A stretch of 64,000 nucleotides of DNA from Aestuariibaculum suncheonense. GTDB taxonomy: Bacteria; Bacteroidota; Bacteroidia; Flavobacteriales; Flavobacteriaceae. Location: assembly GCF_014596935.1 (NCBI RefSeq), contig NZ_JACVXC010000004.1, positions 124,001-188,000 on the forward strand, in the 5' to 3' direction. The translations under genes and the position numbers were made by a program. A model generated the notes under the pieces. The model saw only the letters and a list, made by a program, of their open reading frames with translations, had not been told where the DNA came from and searched no databases. Below are positions 50,017 through 57,326 of this stretch, piece after piece; within the stretch, counting starts at the first letter, position 1, and each line of letters starts with the position of its first letter.

Positions 50017-51579
50017 ATGATGTACTTAAAACAAAATTTTATAATCGGATTATATATCTGTCTTTTCATGTCGTGTTCAAACGATGGTGAAACATATTCT
50101 CAAACACCGATCGATACAGGTAATCAAACTGCTATATATCCACTCCCTCCTGAACAATGGATGGGAGAAACAAACCCGTATTATACTTCGGGGTATGTTG
50201 GAGATGTTATGCCTTATTTTGATAATGGTAAATTCAACCTTTTCTTTTTACATGATGCAAAAACAAAACCTGCCGGTGAAGGATTTCATGATATCCACAG
50301 TTTTGAAACGTCAAACTTTACGGAGTTTGATTACAATGGCAGAATGATTCCGTATGGAACAACTGATGAACCTGATTTTGGTGTAGGAACCGGATCAGTG
50401 GTAAAAGTCGGAAACCTTTATTATTTCTACTATACCGGACATAATGGTATTCCATCATTCCTTCAAAATAACCCAAGAGAAAGTGTTCTTTGTGCTACAA
50501 GTACAGACCTTAAAACCTGGACAAAAGTTGAAGATTTTAAATTAACTGCACCTGCTGGATACTACGATTTCGATTTTAGAGATCCTCATGTGTTCTACAA
50601 CGAAGAAGAAGGTAAATATTGGATGCTAATGTCTACTCAAACAAACCCTGGAAGAAAGGCTGTGGTAGCTCTATTTACAACTAGCGATCCTTCAACAAAT
50701 AACTGGGAAGTTGAAAATCCTGTTTACACTACAACTTCAGAAGAAAATTATTTAATGCTTGAGTGTGCCGATATGTTTAAAATGGGATCTTATTGGTACT
50801 TGGTTTTCTCTGAAAACTGGAGTAACTATAAGGGCACTAGATACCGTATAGCCAACTCTCCTTACGGACCATGGACAACTCCTGAAACCGATCGATTTGA
50901 TGGCGAATATTTATATGCAGCAAAGACTGCTACCAATGGAAACGAACGTTATCTTTTCGGGTGGACTGCAAGAAAAGCACCAGAAAACAATACAGGCAAT
51001 AAAGAATGGGCCGGTAATTTAGTAATACATGAACTTGTTCAAAACACAGATGGTTCATTGCGAGTTCAACAACCAGAATCCATCAGTTCAATATTCACCA
51101 ATGATGTACCCCTTGAAACAGCAGAGACATTTGGTTCTATTAACCAAACCAATAATACATTCGCACTTGATGGATCCTCTAATAAAGCTAGCGTTGTCTT
51201 CAATAGTATCAAAAAATCAAATGAAATCGCATTTGATTTCTCATACGATTCAGTAGGTGAATCCGGGATACTTTTAAATTATGAGAATGAAGGAATTTCT
51301 GCTTTCAATATAGCTTTCGAACCAGAAAATAATAGAATCACCGCTTATAATGTTATTGATGGTATTAATCAGTATGTAAACCATATTCCATTTAGTTTTT
51401 CAACAGATGAAAGTTATAACATTACGATAACCACAAATGAAGATGTATGTGTGATTTATGTAAATGACACAATAGCCTTTAGTAACAGACTTTACAATAC
51501 TAGTGGAAAACAATGGGCTATTTACTCAAATAATGCCAAGGTTGAATTTTCTAATATCAGTTTAAAAAATCCTTACTAA
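50017..51579 (+). CDS. GH32 surface lipoprotein, candidate endo-levanase/inulinase
   Basis: The 520-aa product has a lipoprotein signal (LYICLFMSCSN, Cys20). The GH32 five-blade propeller keeps the three acids in a variant form: GDVMPYF (Asp63, in place of WMNDPNG), FDFRDPHVF (Asp189) and MLECADMF (Glu249). A C-terminal beta-sandwich follows (SYNITITTNEDVCVIYVNDT). The first-motif variant sets it apart from the permease-fused GH32, so the two enzymes probably split the work: surface cutting here, fructose release in the periplasm there. It is 8 bp after the DUF4960 lipoprotein gene. Levan versus inulin preference cannot be read from sequence. Confidence 0.85.
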   Translation: MMYLKQNFIIGLYICLFMSCSNDGETYSQTPIDTGNQTAIYPLPPEQWMGETNPYYTSGYVGDVMPYFDNGKFNLFFLHDAKTKPAGEGFHDIHSFETSNFTEFDYNGRMIPYGTTDEPDFGVGTGSVVKVGNLYYFYYTGHNGIPSFLQNNPRESVLCATSTDLKTWTKVEDFKLTAPAGYYDFDFRDPHVFYNEEEGKYWMLMSTQTNPGRKAVVALFTTSDPSTNNWEVENPVYTTTSEENYLMLECADMFKMGSYWYLVFSENWSNYKGTRYRIANSPYGPWTTPETDRFDGEYLYAAKTATNGNERYLFGWTARKAPENNTGNKEWAGNLVIHELVQNTDGSLRVQQPESISSIFTNDVPLETAETFGSINQTNNTFALDGSSNKASVVFNSIKKSNEIAFDFSYDSVGESGILLNYENEGISAFNIAFEPENNRITAYNVIDGINQYVNHIPFSFSTDESYNITITTNEDVCVIYVNDTIAFSNRLYNTSGKQWAIYSNNAKVEFSNISLKNPY

Positions 51580-51580
51580 T

Positions 51581-52492
51581 ATGTTCGAAAACACAAACAT
51601 AAAATTTGCTAGCTACGGAGAGATTCTTTTTGATGTTTTTAACGACCGAAAAAAAATTGGTGGAGCCCCTTTAAACCTGGCTTTAAGAATAAAGTCCTTC
51701 GGATTCCCTGTTTCTATGATAAGTGCCATTGGTAATGACGACAATGGTGTATCATTAACAAACTACGTCAACAATGAAAATATTGATACTAAAGGAATCT
51801 CGATTACCGAAAACTACGCTACTGGTATTGTTAATGTAACTTTAGACAGTAAAGGCTCTGCAACCTATTCCATTCAACATCCAGTAGCTTGGGATAAAAT
51901 TGAAATCACTCCTACTATTCGCAAAATAGTTGAGACCTCAGATGTTTTGCTTTTCGGTAGTTTAGCCTGTAGAGACCTTGTTTCTAAAAATACCCTATTC
52001 GAACTTCTGGAATACAACAACACATTCAAGGTTTTCGATGTTAATTTAAGGCCACCTCATTACAATATAGAAACGCTAAAAAATCTGATGGACAAATCAG
52101 ATTTTATAAAATTCAACGATGAAGAACTCCTTGAAATTTCAGAAGAACTGGGTTCTTCATCAAAATCTATTGAGGAAAACATTCATTTCATAGCCCAAGT
52201 AACCAAAACTAATGCTATATGTGTTACAAAAGGAAAGCATGGCGCGGTCCTACTGTGGAAAGGTAAACTGTATCATAATGCCGGCTTTTTAATCAATGTT
52301 GTAGATACTGTTGGTGCAGGCGACTCATTTTTAGCTTCACTAATTTCGAAATTATTAAGTAACGGCTCTCCGCAGGAAGCTATTGATTTTGCCTGTGCTA
52401 TTGGATCTATAGTTGCGCAAAACAAAGGAGCAAACCCTAAAATATTAACAGAAGATATTATGAAGTTTCTAAACAATCATTGCAAAATATAA
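51581..52492 (+). CDS. PfkB-family sugar kinase, probable fructokinase
   Basis: The 303-aa product has the PfkB N-terminal substrate region (SYGEILFDVFNDRKKIGGAP) and the C-terminal ATP signature DTVGAGDSFLASL with catalytic Asp248, normal length for a fructokinase. No signal peptide, so cytoplasmic. It begins 2 bases after the GH32 stop, hence the same operon. It should phosphorylate the fructose taken up by the fused permease and feed glycolysis. The gene context favours fructose over other PfkB substrates. Confidence 0.88.
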   Translation: MFENTNIKFASYGEILFDVFNDRKKIGGAPLNLALRIKSFGFPVSMISAIGNDDNGVSLTNYVNNENIDTKGISITENYATGIVNVTLDSKGSATYSIQHPVAWDKIEITPTIRKIVETSDVLLFGSLACRDLVSKNTLFELLEYNNTFKVFDVNLRPPHYNIETLKNLMDKSDFIKFNDEELLEISEELGSSSKSIEENIHFIAQVTKTNAICVTKGKHGAVLLWKGKLYHNAGFLINVVDTVGAGDSFLASLISKLLSNGSPQEAIDFACAIGSIVAQNKGANPKILTEDIMKFLNNHCKI

Positions 52493-52523
52493 ACACAACG
52501 ATAACCACTAAACTAAGTCAAAA

Positions 52524-53819
52524 ATGAAAAAAATTACAAAACAACTGATTGCCCTATCGTTAATCATGTCTTTTGTGAATCTCAACGCACAGACAAAAAA
52601 CATAGCATTTATAGGGCAAGCTCCCTCTTATAACGATAATATACCAGCTGCAGCTGATGGCTTTACGTATGATGATGACCGTGCAGCAGCAACATGGTTT
52701 ATGGAAGATTTTGTCCCAACAAATTCCAACATTAATGGTAGCTATTTTTCCTTTCAGGATATTGCCGAAGGAGCAGACCTAAGTAATTTCGATGTTCTTT
52801 GGATACAAAGCGATGGCGCCACCTGGCCTAGTAGGCTAGAGGAATGGCCAAGAGGCACCTCTGAAGGCGGTGGCGAAAGACATTGTATTATTACAGAAGT
52901 TGGTTTTGAATGGAATGGCGGAGATGCCAATTGCATTTCACTCGAAGACAGCTTTATATCAAGTATTCGAAGTTTTTATGAAACCGGAGGAAACATTTTT
53001 CTGGGAAATTTCGCTGCCAAAGGATTGGAAGTCTTTGGGGTGTTTGATGGTCTTAGTAACCCATGGGAATATCGACCTAATCAAACCTTTGGAGAAACTG
53101 CTCCAATTACAGATTCTTGGGCCGTAGATAATCCCTGGGGCAATTTATACCATGGTGAAACCAATGACCCTATTATGAATGATTTTATATTGGGCACTCC
53201 AGACGCTGGTTGTAACAATGGTATTTATATTGAGTTTTTAGCTTCTGGATCAGGTAAAAAAAACAGAACATGCCAATACAATCTTGATTTTGGTCGCATA
53301 AATGATGATGCCAACACAAAAAATGGAGGTTCTGCAACTTTAGCTCAAAAACAAAGTGAGTTTGAAACCATTTTAAATGCCGAGATACTGCTAACCAACT
53401 GTAATGGAAATGAGATTCAAGCCGCTAGATTCAACCCTAGAATGGCTGGTCATGGAACCATTATCATAAACGGTGGTGGATCGTATGATTGGTATGCTGA
53501 TGGAAGCCCGGCAAACTTTAACGATAATGTTAAACTATTTACTAAAAACGTATTGCTATCTTTGGTTAATAGTACCTTATCAACAAAAACCATAAATCCT
53601 TCTGAAATAAGCTTTGCTCCTAACCCGGTACAATCGGTACTAGATATTAACTATAAAGGAGAAATAAACACAACTGTTTATAACATCCTGGGGGAAAAAG
53701 TAACGGAATCATTTTCTAAGTCTATAGATTTCGATAATGTAGCAGCTGGCATTTATATTATAAAAGTAAGAGACCTAACGTCTCAAGAAACCAGCACATT
53801 TAAAGTTGTAAAAAGATAA
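52524..53819 (+). CDS. Secreted DUF4960 protein with type IX secretion sorting domain
   Basis: The 431-aa product has a signal peptide (LIALSLIMSFVNLNAQ), a DUF4960-type domain (NIAFIGQAPSYNDNIPAA; FDVLWIQSDGATWP; GGNIFLGNFAAKGLEVFG; INGGGSYDWYADG) and a type A C-terminal sorting domain (FAPNPVQSVLDINYKGEI; YNILGEKVTESF; GIYIIKVRD; TFKVVKR). It is thus exported by the gliding/T9SS machinery, whereas its partner at 48620 is a lipoprotein. It has no recognised catalytic motif, so it may bind fructan outside the cell or be an unrecognised enzyme. Last gene of the fructan operon. Confidence 0.82.
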   Translation: MKKITKQLIALSLIMSFVNLNAQTKNIAFIGQAPSYNDNIPAAADGFTYDDDRAAATWFMEDFVPTNSNINGSYFSFQDIAEGADLSNFDVLWIQSDGATWPSRLEEWPRGTSEGGGERHCIITEVGFEWNGGDANCISLEDSFISSIRSFYETGGNIFLGNFAAKGLEVFGVFDGLSNPWEYRPNQTFGETAPITDSWAVDNPWGNLYHGETNDPIMNDFILGTPDAGCNNGIYIEFLASGSGKKNRTCQYNLDFGRINDDANTKNGGSATLAQKQSEFETILNAEILLTNCNGNEIQAARFNPRMAGHGTIIINGGGSYDWYADGSPANFNDNVKLFTKNVLLSLVNSTLSTKTINPSEISFAPNPVQSVLDINYKGEINTTVYNILGEKVTESFSKSIDFDNVAAGIYIIKVRDLTSQETSTFKVVKR

Positions 53820-53872
53820 AACAAGGCTTTTAAATGTGATAGTATTTCTATAAATACACATAAAATTGCTAT

Positions 53873-53906
53873 TTTAGCGTCAATCCAACGTTGGATTGAC
53901 GCTAAA
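53873..53906. terminator. Perfect 34-bp palindrome after the fructan operon
   Basis: Two 17-base arms (TTTAGCGTCAATCCAAC and its exact complement) meet without a spacer, centred between 53889 and 53890. It sits 54 bp past the last fructan stop, flanked by AT-rich sequence, so it is probably a bidirectional terminator. It also lies 10 bp before the zinc-finger start codon, where it could be an operator. Confidence 0.6.
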
Positions 53907-53915
53907 TTTATTTAA

Positions 53916-54362
53916 ATGAGATATTACACTTGTAACTATTGTTATAAAGAATTTGAACCTACAAGACGACGCGTTCAAAAATTTTGCTGTAACTCCTGCA
54001 GATCTAAAGCACACAATGCGAAGAAATCAAAACAGTCAAAATTACCGACTAAGAAAATTGAAGAAAACAATGTCCCTCCTACTGTTAAACCTGAGCAACC
54101 TAAAACAAAAATAGAAGCCGTAAGTATTCCAGGAGTTATAAATGCTGGTCTAGGAACTCTAATTGCAGATGGAATTAAATCCTTCGCAACAAAAGATATT
54201 AATCTACCAGCTACCAAAGGTGATCTGGAACTACTGGCTAAACACCTCACAAAACGCTATCATAAAATATTAAACCACCCACCAAGACAAGATGGTGCCC
54301 TACCCTATTTTGACCTTCATACCAATACCATAAAATATTCCTTTTTACCATTAGACAATTAA
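53916..54362 (+). CDS. Small zinc-finger protein of unknown function
   Basis: The 148-aa product has an N-terminal cysteine cluster CNYC (6, 9) and FCCNSCRSKAH (24, 25, 28; His33) like FCS/MYM-type zinc fingers, then a Lys-rich linker, a middle segment with short hydrophobic stretches (GVINAGLGTLIADGI) and a basic conserved end (KRYHKILNHPPRQDGALPYF). I know no function. A nucleic-acid or protein contact through the finger is plausible. A broken copy of identical length lies at 21566-22012 just outside the island, with strongly conserved ends and a variable middle. It stands between the fructan terminator and the cassette-like array. Confidence 0.75.
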   Translation: MRYYTCNYCYKEFEPTRRRVQKFCCNSCRSKAHNAKKSKQSKLPTKKIEENNVPPTVKPEQPKTKIEAVSIPGVINAGLGTLIADGIKSFATKDINLPATKGDLELLAKHLTKRYHKILNHPPRQDGALPYFDLHTNTIKYSFLPLDN

Positions 54363-54406
54363 TATTAATCTTCCTTATTAAACGTAAGAATAATATGTAT
54401 ATTTGG

Positions 54407-54459
54407 GTGTATATATAATAAAAATAAACACACCAGAGTGTTTATACACATGTTGCCCA
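54407..54459. repeat. Cassette-boundary palindrome 0 (attC-like), shortest
   Basis: GTGTATA (54407-54413) pairs with TATACAC (54443-54449). Seven bases on is GTTGCCCA (54452-54459), whose exact complement TGGGCAAC recurs at 55305-55312 after the gene. Homology between the two zinc-finger copies and their downstream sequence fades near here, consistent with an insertion point. Confidence 0.5.
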
Positions 54460-54464
54460 CAATT

Positions 54465-55301
54465 ATGAAAAAACTACTACTACCATTTATTTTAGTTGCT
54501 ATTACTGCAAATGCGCAGAAAAAAGAAACTGTCGATTTGAAATGGAAAATTACTGATACTTTGACTTACAAAACAGTAATGCAAGATGTAATTCTTGAGA
54601 AAAATAAAGAACAAACCGAAAGTGATTCGATATCAGAAAAAATTAGCGGAATGTTTAAAACAATGCAAGAGCAATTGAGTGACTTAAAATATGAAACAAA
54701 ACTATTTCCTGACAAAAATGGAAATGTAGACATTGAAATGATGCTCAAAAAAGACAAAACAGATACTACTGAAACTATATTTTCTGGAATGGCTAAAATG
54801 AACGGAAATATAGTTTTACGAGGTAAAGTAAGTCCTGAAGGTGAATTATTAAGCTTCTATTACAAAAGCGCTCAAAATAATTTGATTTCTATATTGTTTG
54901 AACTTCCGACTAAACAAGTTGCAATTGGGGACGAATGGGATTTGAAAATTGACATGATTTCAATGGACCAAAATTTTAAAGCCGACTCCCTTTACAAGAA
55001 AAGCGTTGTTAGACTTAAAGATATCAAAATCGAAAAAAGAAATAAAATAGCAGTAATAGAATATGACTTAGAAGCATTTGTTTCGGGAGATTTCGGAAAT
55101 GGAATAATGTCAGTATTTTCAAAAGAAGAAGGTGATAAAAAAATATTTATGAAAACGTCCCACAAAGCAATAGGAAAATTTGATTTGGATAAAGGTTATT
55201 GGATTTCATATGACGGAATTATGGATATCGAAACTAACTTTACACTCATGGGAATTGGTGGAAATAAAAGAACAGAATTTAAACTGACACCTGAAAAATA
55301 A
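54465..55301 (+). CDS. Secreted protein of unknown function, DUF6263-like, in cassette 0
   Basis: The frame opens at 54438, but the Met at 54465 starts a signal peptide (MKKLLLPFILVAITANA), giving 278 aa. The rest is a beta-rich domain with alternating charged strands (TDTLTYKTVMQDVI; IAVIEYDLEAFVSGDFG; WISYDGIMDIETNF), similar in plan to DUF6263-type exported proteins of flavobacteria. No catalytic motif is seen. The gene nearly fills the interval between two cassette-boundary palindromes, with only 5 bases between the unit's left end and its start codon. Confidence 0.7.
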   Translation: MKKLLLPFILVAITANAQKKETVDLKWKITDTLTYKTVMQDVILEKNKEQTESDSISEKISGMFKTMQEQLSDLKYETKLFPDKNGNVDIEMMLKKDKTDTTETIFSGMAKMNGNIVLRGKVSPEGELLSFYYKSAQNNLISILFELPTKQVAIGDEWDLKIDMISMDQNFKADSLYKKSVVRLKDIKIEKRNKIAVIEYDLEAFVSGDFGNGIMSVFSKEEGDKKIFMKTSHKAIGKFDLDKGYWISYDGIMDIETNFTLMGIGGNKRTEFKLTPEK

Positions 55302-55304
55302 CTT

Positions 55305-55439
55305 TGGGCAACACCGTATAAAAATAATGCGTAGTTTAGTACAAAACTGAATTTTAGTGCGTATTTGGTCACTCTGATTTTCCTACGGAAAATCCTCGGA
55401 CACAAAACCGCACTATTCTTATACCAACCGTTGTAAAAC
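55305..55439. repeat. Cassette-boundary palindrome 1 (attC-like)
   Basis: TGGGCAAC (55305-55312) closes cassette 0 and is the exact complement of its first bases at 54452. GTATAA (55316-55321) pairs with TTATAC (55419-55424), then CAACC and GTTGTAAAAC (55430-55439), which opens cassette 1. The interior holds smaller hairpins (GATTTTCC...GGAAAATC). Total length is in the range of integron attC sites. Confidence 0.7.
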
Positions 55440-55454
55440 ATTTGAGTGAACAGG

Positions 55455-56012
55455 ATGCAAATCAACATATCGAAATCTAAAAAAGCTGGCAGGCTTATAA
55501 AAAGACAATGGTTTATTCAAAAATTATTCGAATATTTACTTCCATTAATGCTAATTGGTATTTTTCTATTTATAGCGTTAAAAGAATTCAATTCCAATTT
55601 AAACAATGATAAACCTATTGGACTTTCTCTAGTCTTTCTAATTTTTACGCTAGCAATTGGAGGATTTATGATTTATTCAATTTTCAATGTTTATAAATTA
55701 AAGCGGATTAAAGGGATATCAAGAGTAAAAAACTCAAATCTGATTGAGAGAATTGCGAAAAAAAATAAATGGAATATTTCAACCAATAATCAACAAATAA
55801 CAATAATCAATTTTTCTTGGAAAGATTCTGGAACTGATTGGGGAAAGCAAATGACAATAATTTACGACAGAACAGATTTGTTAGTGAATTGCATATCCTT
55901 CGGACTTAACTCAAGCCCCTCGCCCTTTCATTGGTTTGCGAATAAAAGAAAAGTGAATGAGTTAACAACGGAATTTGAAAATGGAAAAAAAACGTTTTAC
56001 AACAACATATAA
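55455..56012 (+). CDS. Membrane protein of unknown function, cassette 1
   Basis: ATG at 55455 is preferred over the GTG at 55446. The 185-aa product has two membrane helices (YLLPLMLIGIFLFIALKEF; LVFLIFTLAIGGFMIYSIF) followed by a soluble domain ending near FENGKKTFYNNI. No family is recognised. It is the only gene in its unit, and its last codons overlap the closing boundary sequence at 55994-56003, showing how tightly gene and unit are fitted. Confidence 0.65.
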   Translation: MQINISKSKKAGRLIKRQWFIQKLFEYLLPLMLIGIFLFIALKEFNSNLNNDKPIGLSLVFLIFTLAIGGFMIYSIFNVYKLKRIKGISRVKNSNLIERIAKKNKWNISTNNQQITIINFSWKDSGTDWGKQMTIIYDRTDLLVNCISFGLNSSPSPFHWFANKRKVNELTTEFENGKKTFYNNI

Positions 56013-56132
56013 CCGCAATTACGGCGGATTCGACTACGTCCGAATCCACTCGGAATTGCTAACGCTAGTGCTAAACCGAAAAACAAAGTAAACCAAACCG
56101 ATAACTGACGGTTATACGAACCGTTGGCATTC
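55994..56132. repeat. Cassette-boundary palindrome 2 (attC-like)
   Basis: GTTTTACAAC (55994-56003) is the exact complement of the cassette 1 opening at 55430-55439. TATAACCG (56008-56015) pairs with CGGTTATA (56109-56116), followed by CGAACC and GTTGGCATTC (56123-56132), the opening of cassette 2. The layout is identical to boundaries 1 and 3 although interior sequences differ. Confidence 0.72.
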
Positions 56133-56153
56133 ATTGAGAAAAAATAATTTGAT

Positions 56154-56438
56154 ATGGCCGAAGACATCGCAAGATTTATTTTTCGGAATCTTTTTAACTT
56201 TTTAGGTGCCTGTATTCGCTGGACATTAGGAACGATATATAATGCAATACGAAAGAATCCAAAAACTCCATTTAAAGAATATTTAAATGGGCCTATTCAA
56301 AACAAATACGACCTCACTAATGATAACGACTTAAACAGATTTGATGAAGATGATGGCTATGACTCGCATAAAAATATAGTAGTTGGTGGTATATTTTTTC
56401 TAGGACTAACCTTTATAATTGTAAAGCAATTAATCTAA
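56154..56438 (+). CDS. Small membrane protein of unknown function, cassette 2
   Basis: The 94-aa product has an amphipathic N-terminal helix (FIFRNLFNFLGACIRW), an acidic middle (NDNDLNRFDEDDGYDS) and a C-terminal membrane helix (IVVGGIFFLGLTFIIVKQLI). No family is recognised. It is the sole gene in its unit, starting 30 bases after GTT of the left boundary and ending 15 bases before the right one. Confidence 0.6.
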   Translation: MAEDIARFIFRNLFNFLGACIRWTLGTIYNAIRKNPKTPFKEYLNGPIQNKYDLTNDNDLNRFDEDDGYDSHKNIVVGGIFFLGLTFIIVKQLI

Positions 56439-56452
56439 AAATTAAAAACAAC

Positions 56453-56585
56453 GAATGCCAACACCGTATAACGCCCATTGCTTCGTGGCTTCCTAATCGG
56501 AATCCACTCGCCAATCAAAGTTCCCCCATTTTACTATCTTAGTTTCAACCAACGCAACGCTGCGTTATACAAACCGTTATGCCCC
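56453..56585. repeat. Cassette-boundary palindrome 3 (attC-like)
   Basis: GAATGCCAAC (56453-56462) is the exact complement of the cassette 2 opening at 56123-56132. GTATAACGC (56466-56474) pairs with GCGTTATAC (56562-56570), then AAACC and GTTATGCCCC (56576-56585). No complement of that last sequence is seen downstream, so the array ends here, against the integrase-linked genes. Confidence 0.72.
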
Positions 56586-56624
56586 GAACTGACCCGTCCG
56601 GAAATAAGACAAGACTATATCTTG

Positions 56625-57299
56625 TTAATCCATATTAAATACCGTTCGTAACAAAAAATCTTCAACCTGTTCATCCACTAATGAAGGCATTTGCTTTTTA
56701 GACCTTTTCTTGACTTCCTTTTCTGGTTTCAACTCTTGGTCTTCAGGTATTATAGTTTTCAATGTGTTATTAACAACGGGCACTTTATTTTGAACAAATT
56801 TAAGCACATCAATGGGCTTGTTTTCAAAACGGTCAGTTGTTAACAATTTGCTTTTAACATCACTAAAATGATTGGCAAAGGTATTGGACTGTAACTTAAA
56901 TGTATTTTTAGTTTCTTCACTACAGCATGTAATATGATTCACCAGGTTTGTAGATAACCATTCTGAAACATACACACAAAAGTTTAAATGCTCCAGATAC
57001 TTTTCTAACAGAAACTCAAATTGATTAACCTTTAATACTTCCTTCTTTTCTAATAACTTAAAAAGGTTTTTATCCAGAGAAGCCTTCTTAGTCATCATTT
57101 CATAATATGAAGGTTCAGCTTTAAGCTCCTTATCAAATCCCTTACTATCTATTAAAATAACATTGTTAAAATAAACAGCATACGTAGCATCTTGAAATTC
57201 GAAGTTTTTCTCCTCTGGTATAACAGAACTAGGAATATAAAAAATAAACGGCTTATACAGCTTCATTTGAAGTTCTTCAAACAATTCCTCTAATCCCAT
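56625..57299 (-). CDS. Hypothetical protein co-transcribed with the integrase
   Basis: The 224-aa cytoplasmic protein has a hydrophobic, Phe/Tyr-rich N-terminal half (YKPFIFYIPSSVI; VYFNNVILID) and a basic C-terminal segment (EKEVKKRSKKQMPSL) before an acidic tail. No family is recognised. It starts 27 bp after the integrase stop in the same direction, so it is probably one transcript with it and may assist recombination or excision; that is inference from position only. Confidence 0.65.
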   Translation of the reverse strand: MGLEELFEELQMKLYKPFIFYIPSSVIPEEKNFEFQDATYAVYFNNVILIDSKGFDKELKAEPSYYEMMTKKASLDKNLFKLLEKKEVLKVNQFEFLLEKYLEHLNFCVYVSEWLSTNLVNHITCCSEETKNTFKLQSNTFANHFSDVKSKLLTTDRFENKPIDVLKFVQNKVPVVNNTLKTIIPEDQELKPEKEVKKRSKKQMPSLVDEQVEDFLLRTVFNMD

Positions 57300-57326
57300 A
57301 AGTTTTGCTTAAAATTACACTTCATA

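Noticed and set aside
54407-56585. Boundary palindromes read as a CRISPR array or as plain terminators
   Set aside because: Spacing is gene-sized, repeat sequences differ, and the outer arms match within a unit instead of being constant; a terminator reading does not explain the paired unit ends.
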